Source: Myxococcales bacterium 68-20 (GTDB taxonomy: Bacteria > Myxococcota_A > Polyangia > Polyangiales > Polyangiaceae). Taken from it: a stretch of 64,000 nucleotides of DNA. Numbering within the stretch: position 1 is the stretch's first letter; each line of letters starts with the position of its first letter. Below, one piece after another: positions 46,425 through 55,112 of the stretch. The stretch spans positions 99,816 through 163,815 of the forward strand of contig MKVQ01000022.1 of NCBI GenBank assembly GCA_001899635.1, in the 5' to 3' direction. Position numbers and translations under genes: made by a program. Under the pieces are notes generated by a model. That model ran no database searches and had not been told where the DNA came from. It was given only the letters and a program-made list of their open reading frames with translations.

Positions 46425-49400
46425 CGATCGAGATCGAGAGCTTCTGCCGGAGCGCGAAGTACTCGTCGCTGACGGAGAACAGGACGATGTCCTTCATGCG
46501 TTCCTTCACCGCGACGCTCGTTGCCTCCTCGGTCGAACGAATGACCTCGGTCGCGAGCTGGAGGTCGTGCGCGAGGAGGAAGCCGACACGATCGGCCGTG
46601 AGGTCGATCGCCGCGACCCACTTCTTCAGGTCGAGCGCGCCGCCCGCCTGGAGAAGCTTCGAGACGACGCTCGCGAGCTTGTCCTTCTCGCCGCCCACGA
46701 AGTCCTGGCTCATCGCCTGCATCGCCTCGTTCACCTGACCCATCAGGTCCGGCGAGACGGGGAACTGCGGGACACAGAGCTTGATCGCCGCGAAGAGCCA
46801 CGCCTTGAGACCCGTGCCGGTCGGCACGAGGTGGCGGACGTAGAAGCCCGGACGGAATGACGTGAGGTGACGACCCGCGAGGAACGCGAGCGACTGGTTC
46901 GGGATCGTGTTGTCGAACGCCGCCTGCCCGAGGACGATCGCCGGCGTACGTGCGTGCACGATGCCGAGCGAGCCCGTGTCGTTCGGGTTCTGGAACGTGA
47001 GCACCGGCGGCATCGCGAGGACGCCCTGCACGTAATAGAGCGTCTGCGAAACCGGGTACGGGTGCGTGGACGTGTCGATCGCGAGGCGCGGGTCGAACCC
47101 GATCTGCTCGATCGGTTGCGTGCGCGTGCGCACGATCGTCGGCTGGATCATCGCAAAGAGGCGCGTGAGGATCGGGTCGAGATCCCAGTGCATCACCTTG
47201 CTCCACGCGTCGTCATCGAGCGTGGCCTGCGCCGGCGCGGCGTTCTCGGAGCGGTGCTTGCGATAGAAACGCTCCTCGTCGGGCTCCGCGAGGTTGAGGA
47301 TCGACAGCGCCTGGCAGAGGCACCAGGCCGGGTCGGCCTTCTTCGAGTCCGTGTAGAGCTTGCGAAGGAGCTTGTAGCTCTCCACGCGGTACGGGTTCTT
47401 GCGGAGGATGCCCGCCTGCGCGGAGACGGCCTTGTCGAGGTACTGGCCGGGGTCGGCCGCATAGATCTCGGCAAGCTTCTCGCCGCGGGTGCGGTCCTCG
47501 GGATCGAAGGCCTGCGCGGCCTCGTAGGCGTCGACGGCGAGATCCGGCTCGTTCAGGAACTTCTGATAGAGCTCGCCGAGCTTGTCGAGGACCTTGACGA
47601 TCTTGTCACGGTCCTGCGCGACCTTCGCCTGATCGAGCTGCGCCTTGAGGAGACGCTCGACCTCGTCGTTCTGTCCCTTCGTGCGATAGAGCTCGATCGC
47701 CTCGTTGAGCGCCTTGTCGTTGCTCGGCTCGAGCTCGAGGGCGCGCGTGTAGAACGTGAGCGCCTGGTCGATGTCGCCCGTGTGCTTCGCCGCGATCGTC
47801 GCGGCGGTGTGCATGTACTTCGCACGCTGCTTCGGATCCTCGACGAAGTCGGCGAGGCGGAGGACGACGTCGACGAGCTTCGACCAGTCCTGGGTCTCCG
47901 AGTAGAGCTGCATCAGCTTCGTGAGGAGCTTGCGATCGTCCGGGCGCTCCTCGAGGGCCTGCGTGTAGGCCTTCGACGCGGCGGTGCGGTCGTTCAGCTT
48001 CCCGAAGAGGATGTCGCCGATCTCGAGGAGCAGCTCGAAGCGCTCGTTGCCCGTCGCGAGCTGGAGACGCGACTTGCGCACGTTGAGCCCGTTCTGCCAC
48101 TCGCTCTTCTCGTCGTAGACCTTCGCGAGCGAGCGGAACGGACGCGGGTTCGACGGATCGAGGTCGGCCGCCTCGCGGAGCGGTGCGATCGCGGCGTCGA
48201 GGTTCCCCGAGCGGCGGGCGCTCTCACCGAGGTGATAGAGCGCCTCCGCGCGCTCGGAGCCCGCAAGCACGCTGTCGTACTTCTTGAACAGCTCCTCGTG
48301 CATGCTGTACGCGCTGTTCGGGTCGCCGAACTCGAAGAGCGCGTTCGCGGCGCGAGCGAGCGCGTCGACGTCCTGCGGCGCGAGCTGCTTCAGCGCGTCG
48401 ACCGCCGCTACCATGCGGGGGTTCGTGACGGGCGGCGGCGGGATCGTCCCCGGCGCCGAGGGCGCGACCGAGATGCGAGCCTGGCTGGCCGGGCCTCCGC
48501 CGACCCACGCTGCGGCGCTCGGAGGACCGGAGAGGTCGTGGCTGGAGAGTGGGCCCGACGCCGCCGACGCCGGGAGCGACGGGCGCGACTGCGTCTTGCC
48601 GAACGCCTCCATGAAGCGAACGAGCACGCGGACGGCGTCCTCCTTCGCGAGGATGCCGGTGCGGTTCACGAGGCTCTCGTAGTTCTTCGACGCCTCGATC
48701 AGGCGGCCTGCCTCGAACGCGAGGTCGCCGAGGACCATGAGGGCATCCGCGTTCGACGAGTCGAGCTCGATCGCCTTCTTCGCCGCCGACTCCGCCTTCT
48801 GCGGATCGACGAGCTGCGAGTGGTGGACCTTCGCGAGCTCCGCCCAGAGGCGCGCGCGCGCGAGATCGCTCTCGGCCGTCTGGAGCTCACGCTCGACGAG
48901 GCCGACGACGCTGAGCCAGTCGCCGCGCGAGGCGTACGCCTTGCGGAGCGCCGAGCTCGCCGTCGCATCGCGCGGGTTCGCGTCGAGGGCGAGCTTGTAG
49001 CGCTCGATCGCGCTGTCCTTGTCGCCGCGCGTCTCGAGGAGACGGGCTGCGCGCATCCACTGCTCGGCCTTCGCCTCCGGCGTCGCCGCCTTCGCTGCGA
49101 GCGCCTCGATCGCGCTGAGCGCCGCGTGAGCGTCGCCGCTCATCTCGCGGAGCTGCGCGAGCGCCTCGAGCGCACCGGCGTGGGCCGGCTGGATCCCGAG
49201 GATCTGCTCGTACGTCTTGGTGGCGCGATCGGGCGAGCCGATCTGCTCCGCCAGCGTGCGGGCGCGGGCGAGCAGGAGATCGATCCGGCGCGTCGTATCG
49301 CCGGTCACCGATGCATGCTTCTCGTAGAGCGCGCAGACCGGCTCCCACTTCTCGAGGGCGCGGTAGTGACGCGCGAGCGCGCTGAGAGCGCCGTCGTGCG

Positions 49401-51915
49401 AGGGGTCGATCGCGAGGATCGCCTCGAGCGCCTCCGCGGCGGCCTCATGGTTGAGGAACTCCTCGTCGTGGAGGCCGGCGACGCGCTCGTGGAGGTTGAT
49501 CTTCTGCCGGGGCGTCGCGGCGCATTCGATCTGCCGCTCGAGGACCTCGAGGAGCTCGCGGTACTTGCCCGTGCGGTTGAAGATGCGATCGAGGCCCTTC
49601 AGGGCGTTGAGGTTCGTGGGGTCGACCGCGAGGACGGCCTCGAAGCGGCGCGTCGCCTCCGGGAGATCGTTGAGGTGATCCTCGTAGACCTCGGCGACCT
49701 TCGCCAGCGCCTCGGCCTTCTCGAGACCACGCCGGGCCTCGGCGCGCCGCTCGAGGATCTGCGCGAGGGTGACGAAGTCACCGGTGCGCTCCGCGATGCG
49801 AGCCATCGAGTCGCACGCGCGCCCGTGGCCCGGGTCGTCCGCGAGCACCGTCATGAAGAGGTCACGCGCGCGCGCCATGTCGTTGAGGCGCGTCTCGAGG
49901 ATCTCGGCGGCCTCGGCGCGGAGGTCGCGCGCCTTCGGCGCGCTCGCGGTGACGTCTGCGCGCGCCATGAGAACGGTGACGAGCTCCGGCCACTGCTGAG
50001 CGCGGCGGTAGATGCCCGTCATGCCCTCGGCGGCGGGCTCGTTCGTGGGATCGCCCGCGAGCACCTGCTGGTACGCAGCGAGCGCCATGTCCGCGCGGCC
50101 GAGCTTCTGCTCGTACCAGCGCGCGGCGCGCCCCATGAGCGCGACGTGATCCGCCTGCGCGAGCGTGGCGGCCTTGAGCGTCTCGCCGATCGTCTCGAGC
50201 TGCTCGGACCACGCCTGCTGCTTCGCCCCGCACAGCCGCTCGATCTCGGCAGCGTACTCGTCGTTGGTCGGCGACTCGCAGAGCGCCTGCGAGAACGCGA
50301 CGACTGCCTGCTCCGCGTCATCGAGCTCGCTCGCGTAGAGGCGACCGATCTCGGCGAGCGCGCGACCACGCTCCTCGCCCGGGGGCGCCGACTGGCTCCG
50401 CTCGAGGAGCATCTCGACGAGCTCCTCGTACTTGCCGAGCGCCTTGCGAGCCTCCTCGAGCGCGACGAGCGCGATGTCGTCCTGGGGATCGAGCTCGACG
50501 ATCGACGCGTACATCTGCTCGGCGCGCGCCTTGTCGCGACCGCCGCCGTCGAAGATGCGCGCAGCGCGGAAGAGCAGCGCCTTCTTCGTCTCGAGCTCGT
50601 CGTCGGACGTGCCGCGCACCTGTGCGGCGGCAGCGGCGAACGCGTCACCGACACGAATCGGATCCGCACCCTGGTCGACCGCGTTCTCGAGCGTGAGCGC
50701 GACCTCGAGGTCGCTCGGCGCAGCGAGCAGCGAGTCGATCATCTGCTGCACCTTCTCGGGCGCGATGCCGCCGGCGGCGCGCATCTGCGCGGAGGCGCGA
50801 CCGATCGAGTCGAGCATGTCGAGCACGGCAGCCGCGTCCTTCGGACGGCGCGCCGGGTCCTTCTGGAGGAGCGAGAGGACGAACGTGTCGACGTCCTTCG
50901 TCACCCACCCGCGCGGCGCGTGGAGGCTCGGCGCCTCGGGCTCGTTCGAGAGGTGCGCGAACGCAGCGTCGGTCGCGCTCTCGTGGTGGAAGACAGGCTT
51001 GCCGGTGAGGAGCTCGTAGAGCACCGCGCCGAATGCGTAGACGTCGCTCTTCGGATCGGCCGAGCGACCACGCACGATCTCCGGTGCGACCGTCTTCGGC
51101 GAGCCGAACACGGCGAGGAGGCCGGCGTGCCCGTTGGCTGCGACGCTGCGGAGGCGAAGCCGATCGGTCCCGAAGTCGATGAGGCAGACATTGACGTCCG
51201 AGTCGCCGCCGCGCGCCGACACGAGGATGTTCTCGGCCTTGAGGTCGCCGTGGACGAGGTGCGCCTTGTGGATCGCCGCGAGCGGCTCGAGGATCCCGCG
51301 GAGGGTCGGGCGGAGCTCGGCGTACGCGACCGGGCCGGTGCGCGCGAGCCGCGCGGCGAGCGGCTGCGCGTCGACGTACTGGTAGGCGACGTAGAAGACG
51401 CCCGGCTCGACCTCGCCGGCCTCGAGGTGGCGGGGCAGACCCGCGTGATCGACGGTGCCGACGAGGCGGTTGGCGGTCAGGAAGCGATGCACGGCGCGGC
51501 GATCGCGCGCGGCCTCTTGACGAAGCACCTTGAGCGCGTAGACGGCCTTCGCGTCACCGTCCTGACGAATCGCCTGGTAGACGATCCCGAGATCGCTCTC
51601 GCCGATCTTCTTCTGGATGGTGAAGTCGCCGAGCTGACGTCCGACGCCCAGCTCCTCGCCGCCGAGCAACGTGACGACGTCACGGACGCGAGGATCGACC
51701 TCTTTACGGGAGTGGAGGATGACGTCGACGAGCGCGTCGATACGGTCACCGTCGAAGCAGCGCTCGGTGAGGGCGAGCGCGAAGCTACCCTTTGCGCTCT
51801 GGCCGCCGACCTCGTCCGGCGTGAGGCCGAGGAGGCGTTCGCTCATCTTCGTCATTTCCTCGAGCGTGAAGAGGCGCTCGAGCTCACCGCGCACAATGTC
51901 GATCGTCGGGTTCAT
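46417..51915 (-). CDS. Ser/Thr protein kinase-like protein with giant TPR array
   Basis: 1832 aa. Residues 1-90 form a helical lead. A kinase domain spans about 97-370: glycine loop IGESDLGIVY, catalytic lysine K129 in YALKVL, then HGDLKAEN (222-229) instead of the usual HRDLKPEN, and DFG at 247-249, followed by SDVYAFGAVLYELLTGKPVF. The HGD substitution lacks the RD arginine but keeps D224 and N229, so activity is plausible. About 400-1560 is a long series of TPR and HAT-like helices, then a 270-residue C-terminal domain (FLAGRHLTSFRPGFYVRHL, GLKAWLFAAIKLCVPQFP) of unknown function. Probably a signalling scaffold. Confidence 0.9.
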   Translation of the reverse strand: MNPTIDIVRGELERLFTLEEMTKMSERLLGLTPDEVGGQSAKGSFALALTERCFDGDRIDALVDVILHSRKEVDPRVRDVVTLLGGEELGVGRQLGDFTIQKKIGESDLGIVYQAIRQDGDAKAVYALKVLRQEAARDRRAVHRFLTANRLVGTVDHAGLPRHLEAGEVEPGVFYVAYQYVDAQPLAARLARTGPVAYAELRPTLRGILEPLAAIHKAHLVHGDLKAENILVSARGGDSDVNVCLIDFGTDRLRLRSVAANGHAGLLAVFGSPKTVAPEIVRGRSADPKSDVYAFGAVLYELLTGKPVFHHESATDAAFAHLSNEPEAPSLHAPRGWVTKDVDTFVLSLLQKDPARRPKDAAAVLDMLDSIGRASAQMRAAGGIAPEKVQQMIDSLLAAPSDLEVALTLENAVDQGADPIRVGDAFAAAAAQVRGTSDDELETKKALLFRAARIFDGGGRDKARAEQMYASIVELDPQDDIALVALEEARKALGKYEELVEMLLERSQSAPPGEERGRALAEIGRLYASELDDAEQAVVAFSQALCESPTNDEYAAEIERLCGAKQQAWSEQLETIGETLKAATLAQADHVALMGRAARWYEQKLGRADMALAAYQQVLAGDPTNEPAAEGMTGIYRRAQQWPELVTVLMARADVTASAPKARDLRAEAAEILETRLNDMARARDLFMTVLADDPGHGRACDSMARIAERTGDFVTLAQILERRAEARRGLEKAEALAKVAEVYEDHLNDLPEATRRFEAVLAVDPTNLNALKGLDRIFNRTGKYRELLEVLERQIECAATPRQKINLHERVAGLHDEEFLNHEAAAEALEAILAIDPSHDGALSALARHYRALEKWEPVCALYEKHASVTGDTTRRIDLLLARARTLAEQIGSPDRATKTYEQILGIQPAHAGALEALAQLREMSGDAHAALSAIEALAAKAATPEAKAEQWMRAARLLETRGDKDSAIERYKLALDANPRDATASSALRKAYASRGDWLSVVGLVERELQTAESDLARARLWAELAKVHHSQLVDPQKAESAAKKAIELDSSNADALMVLGDLAFEAGRLIEASKNYESLVNRTGILAKEDAVRVLVRFMEAFGKTQSRPSLPASAASGPLSSHDLSGPPSAAAWVGGGPASQARISVAPSAPGTIPPPPVTNPRMVAAVDALKQLAPQDVDALARAANALFEFGDPNSAYSMHEELFKKYDSVLAGSERAEALYHLGESARRSGNLDAAIAPLREAADLDPSNPRPFRSLAKVYDEKSEWQNGLNVRKSRLQLATGNERFELLLEIGDILFGKLNDRTAASKAYTQALEERPDDRKLLTKLMQLYSETQDWSKLVDVVLRLADFVEDPKQRAKYMHTAATIAAKHTGDIDQALTFYTRALELEPSNDKALNEAIELYRTKGQNDEVERLLKAQLDQAKVAQDRDKIVKVLDKLGELYQKFLNEPDLAVDAYEAAQAFDPEDRTRGEKLAEIYAADPGQYLDKAVSAQAGILRKNPYRVESYKLLRKLYTDSKKADPAWCLCQALSILNLAEPDEERFYRKHRSENAAPAQATLDDDAWSKVMHWDLDPILTRLFAMIQPTIVRTRTQPIEQIGFDPRLAIDTSTHPYPVSQTLYYVQGVLAMPPVLTFQNPNDTGSLGIVHARTPAIVLGQAAFDNTIPNQSLAFLAGRHLTSFRPGFYVRHLVPTGTGLKAWLFAAIKLCVPQFPVSPDLMGQVNEAMQAMSQDFVGGEKDKLASVVSKLLQAGGALDLKKWVAAIDLTADRVGFLLAHDLQLATEVIRSTEEATSVAVKERMKDIVLFSVSDEYFALRQKLSISIDA

Positions 51916-52021
51916 GTTGCTGCTTGTCCTCGCGGATAGAGCCGGTTCGGGACGGGCACGCGACCGGAGCGAAGCCCTCGAATCGCGATAGCGCTCACGG
52001 GTGAAAGGCCGCGGGAGCTTA

Positions 52022-52035
52022 GCGGAAAATTCCGC
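52022..52035 (-). promoter_or_regulatory. Palindrome in the kinase-gene upstream region
   Basis: GCGGAA-TT-TTCCGC lies about 105 bp before the kinase start, beside an AT-rich stretch (TTTTTGGAATAT on the minus strand) that is unusual in this GC-rich DNA. A regulatory site is possible. Confidence 0.3.
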
Positions 52036-52160
52036 GCCGATATTCCAAAAATCTGGCCATTTGTGTATGCCGCGGAGCGTTGATCCCGAAGGAGAAATCC
52101 GCCGCGGGAAGCCACCCGAACCGCGTGTCCCGACGTCGTCTCGACGGACCGCTCTCGCCG

Positions 52161-52640
52161 TCAGCTCGGTCCCGACCCGACGAGCCGTTTGAGGAGTCCG
52201 ACGAACGCCTCCCAGAGCGTCACGGCGCGCGGCGCGCGGACACGATCGAGCAGCAGATGGGCGCTCGAGCGTGGGACGAAGCTCCCGGCGCAGTCCGCGC
52301 AGCGGAAGAGCTCCACCCCCTCGACGAGCTCGCCCTCCGACGCGTCGCTGAAGCGATGGAGCTCAGGTGCCAGCGAGCGCGTGCACCGCGGACACGCCCC
52401 CGATCCGCCGCTGCGCGGGCGAAGCGACGGCGGAGCTACGCCGCGGTCGACGCGCGCAGCCTCCGCCTCGACAGCGAGCGTGTGGACCTCACCGTCGAAC
52501 CAGTCGACCCATAGGCCGCCGCAGGCATCGCAGACGTCGATCTCTGCAGAGGGCACGGCCTCGCAGCGCATCGGCTCCGCGCACCCCGGGCAGCGGACGA
52601 TGACACCGCGATACGCCGGGCCGCGCGCAGAGAGGTCCAT
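52161..52640 (-). CDS. Zinc-ribbon (zf-TFIIB-like) protein
   Basis: 159 aa from the ATG at 52640. Two zinc-binding modules: the first CPGC (C17, C20) with CDACGGLWVDWFDG (C37, C40), the classic zf-TFIIB pattern; the second, CPRC around residue 83 and CADC around 114, repeats it. The remaining C-terminus is a basic helix (LWEAFVGLLKRLVG). No signal peptide. Such small proteins are common and unassigned; a nucleic-acid or metal-sensing role is possible. Confidence 0.85.
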   Translation of the reverse strand: MDLSARGPAYRGVIVRCPGCAEPMRCEAVPSAEIDVCDACGGLWVDWFDGEVHTLAVEAEAARVDRGVAPPSLRPRSGGSGACPRCTRSLAPELHRFSDASEGELVEGVELFRCADCAGSFVPRSSAHLLLDRVRAPRAVTLWEAFVGLLKRLVGSGPS

Positions 52641-52829
52641 GGCGCACGCCATCATGCGCGAAGTCGGCGCGCGCTGCATCGCGCGAGTGAGCGTGACTCG
52701 AGATCGCGCTCGACGCCTCTATGGCAGCGCCGCCCGCATGTCCGCGCGGGGCGGCCTGTGCCCTCGCCCGAAAAGAGCGCGGTCCCTCCGGGCCCCTACC
52801 CGCACGGGCGCCTTCACGAGCGAGCTCGA

Positions 52830-52848
52830 GGGGCGCGAGTCGCGCCCC
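52830..52848 (-). terminator. Hairpin-like palindrome after nuoI
   Basis: GGGGCGCGA-G-TCGCGCCCC, about 57 nt past the nuoI stop. With a realistic loop the stem is seven pairs. There is no T-tract, so this is a weak candidate for the end of the nuo operon. Confidence 0.35.
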
Positions 52849-52904
52849 CCATCATCAGCCCGCTCGACGTGACGCGGCCCGGCAGGACCGCGCGTCAACG
52901 CACG

Positions 52905-53564
52905 TCAGTGGTGGACGTGGTCGCGCGTCAGGCCCGGGTGCGTCGCATCGCCGGGCTCGTGACGCGGGTTCGCGGTCTCCTTCGTTCCATCACGTCCGGC
53001 CATGCCCATGAGCAGGTCCTTCGTGTAGATGAACTGATCGCGCGAATCATAGGGGACCGCGTGGATCCCGGTATCCATGCGGATGGCGTCGCAGGGACAG
53101 GCTTCGACGCAGAACCCGCAGAAGATGCAGCGCAGCTCGTCGATGACGAACTTCACCGGGTAACGCTCGTAGCCACGGCGCTCGCTGCCCTCCGGGTACT
53201 CGCCGGCCTCGATGTAGATGCACTGCGCGGGGCAGGCCGTCGAGCAGCAGAGGCACGCGACGCAGCGGGGGCTCGCGTCGTCGCGGAGCGTCAGGCGATG
53301 CAGACCGCGGAAGCGCTCCGGATAGGGGCGCTTCTGCTCGGGGTAGCTGATCGTGGTGACGCCCTCGGCCCACCGCTCCGTGACCGGGTCAGGCCGGGTA
53401 CCGCGGACCATGTCGCGGGTGTTCTTGAAGAAGTGGCGCATCGACGCGCCGATGCCCTTCATGATCTCCGGCAGGTAAGACTGAACCGTGGGCGTCTTCT
53501 CGACGTACTGCACCGGCGTCGCGTTGAGCGGAGCGGGCGGCTTCTTCGGAAAGGCTCGGGGCAT
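52905..53564 (-). CDS. nuoI: NADH-quinone oxidoreductase subunit I
   Basis: 219 aa. Carries the two [4Fe-4S] clusters (N6a, N6b) of complex I: CVACLCCSTACP (C101, C104, C107, C111) and CIFCGFCVEACP (C146, C149, C152, C156). The N-terminal 70 residues, rich in Pro and Lys, are longer than the usual NuoI lead. It is the last gene of the operon here: nuoJ-N do not follow. It sits 65 bp after nuoH. Confidence 0.97.
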   Translation of the reverse strand: MPRAFPKKPPAPLNATPVQYVEKTPTVQSYLPEIMKGIGASMRHFFKNTRDMVRGTRPDPVTERWAEGVTTISYPEQKRPYPERFRGLHRLTLRDDASPRCVACLCCSTACPAQCIYIEAGEYPEGSERRGYERYPVKFVIDELRCIFCGFCVEACPCDAIRMDTGIHAVPYDSRDQFIYTKDLLMGMAGRDGTKETANPRHEPGDATHPGLTRDHVHH

Positions 53565-53629
53565 GGCCGTGCGGGACGATAGCGTTGAAGGTCAGAAGGA
53601 TGAAGGGAAAACCGTGAAGGCGGGGCCGG

Positions 53630-55078
53630 TCAGGCGGCCTCGGTCGTGATCGGACCGGGGTCGGTGATCGGGCCTTCCTTCGTACCACCGGCCGCGGCTG
53701 CGAGCTTGGCGCTCGAGCCGACGATCGCCTCCTTGCGGACCGGGGTCCGGACGAACCCGACGATGGCCCAGAGGATGAGGCCGGTGATGACCGCGGCCGT
53801 GAAGCCCTGGGTGACGTCGGCGGCGACCTTGAGGGCGCCCGCGGCGTTCGGACCCGCGTTGTCGATGGCGAGCCACACGATGCCGGTCGCGAAGATGTTG
53901 GCGAGCGACGCCGGGAGGAGCACCGTCCAGCCGAGCTTCATGAGCTGGTCGTAGCGGAAGCGCGGGAGGCTCCAGCGAATGAACGCCTGGATCCAGCAGA
54001 TGAAGATCGTCTTCCCGAAGAACGCGAGCACGCCGATGATCACCACCCAGACGTGCGGCATGCGCGTGTGGAAGAGCTCCGTGGCGCCGAAGGCGATCGT
54101 GAGCCCGTCGCGGTGGAGGAACGGGAGGTGCCAGCCGCCGAGGAAGATCAGGACCATGAGCATCGAGCTCGTGGCGATCTCCATGTACTCGGCGAAGTAG
54201 AACATGCCGAACTTCATGCCCGAGTACTCGGTGAAGTAACCGGACACGAGCTCGCTCTCCGCCTCGGGGAGGTCGAACGGGATGCGCTTCGTCTCGGCGA
54301 TCGCCGCAGCGAAGAAGAGAAAGAACGCGAGCGGCTGGACGAAGATGCCCCAGCTGTTCTCACCCTGCCAGAGGACCATGTCCTCGAGGCGCACCGAGCC
54401 GTAGACCATGAATGCGCCGACCAGCGTGAGGCCGAGCGTGACCTCGTAGCTGACCATCTGGCTCGCGGCGCGGAGCGCCCCCATGAGCGAGAACTTGTTG
54501 TCGCTCGACCAGCCGGCGATCGCGGCGCCGACGATCCCCTGCCCCGCGATGGCGAAGATGTAGAGGATGCCGATGTTGAGCGTCGCGATCTGGAGCGGAA
54601 CCGCGGTCAGACCAGCGGCGATGCCGTGACGGGGAACCGCCGGCCACACCGTCTCCGGCGAGAAGCCCGCCGGGCACGCGTCGTTGACCATCGCCGCGTA
54701 CTGCGTGCCGTTCTTGCAGACGGTACGAACGATCGCCTCGGGGACGACCGTCTCGCCGAACGGAATGACCGCGGTGAGCGCGATGACCGGGAAGAACGCC
54801 AGGATCGGCGCGAGGCTGAAGAGGAGCTTGTCTGCCTTCGGCGGCATGAAGTCCTTCTTCGTGAAGAACTTCACGCCGTCAGCCGCCGTGTGAAGGAGGC
54901 CCGCGATGCGCAGCTCGAACTTGCCGATCTTCAGCGGCGCACGGTTCGGACCGATGCGGTCCTGCATCATCGCGCCGCCGCGACGGTCGTACCACGTGAG
55001 CAGCGCGCCGATGTTCACGACGAAGCCGACCATCACGAGGATCTTGAGGGCGGTCCAGAGAAGCGACATTCCGGTCAT
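53630..55078 (-). CDS. nuoH: NADH-quinone oxidoreductase subunit H
   Basis: 482 aa, much longer than the typical 325-350. The membrane subunit at the quinone-binding junction: GAMMQDRIGPNRAP, the long loop FTKKDFMPPKADKLLF, GWSSDNKFSLMGALRAASQMVSYE, ETKRIPFDLPEAESELVSGY and YFAEYMEIATSS are conserved. An insertion of about 55 residues (108-162) contains two cysteines, C121 and C135, that could form a disulfide outside the membrane. The C-terminus carries an Ala/Gly/Pro tail. ATG at 55078; ATG at 55069 is an alternative. Confidence 0.96.
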   Translation of the reverse strand: MTGMSLLWTALKILVMVGFVVNIGALLTWYDRRGGAMMQDRIGPNRAPLKIGKFELRIAGLLHTAADGVKFFTKKDFMPPKADKLLFSLAPILAFFPVIALTAVIPFGETVVPEAIVRTVCKNGTQYAAMVNDACPAGFSPETVWPAVPRHGIAAGLTAVPLQIATLNIGILYIFAIAGQGIVGAAIAGWSSDNKFSLMGALRAASQMVSYEVTLGLTLVGAFMVYGSVRLEDMVLWQGENSWGIFVQPLAFFLFFAAAIAETKRIPFDLPEAESELVSGYFTEYSGMKFGMFYFAEYMEIATSSMLMVLIFLGGWHLPFLHRDGLTIAFGATELFHTRMPHVWVVIIGVLAFFGKTIFICWIQAFIRWSLPRFRYDQLMKLGWTVLLPASLANIFATGIVWLAIDNAGPNAAGALKVAADVTQGFTAAVITGLILWAIVGFVRTPVRKEAIVGSSAKLAAAAGGTKEGPITDPGPITTEAA

Positions 55079-55112
55079 GGCGAGGTTTTCTCGTGAAGTC
55101 TCGTAAGTAGAC

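Noticed and set aside
46867..51939. 1690-codon open frame on the plus strand opposite the kinase gene
   Set aside because: Its translation is Arg/Leu/Glu/Asp-rich without domains and mirrors the TPR gene; long antisense frames are expected in DNA of this GC content.
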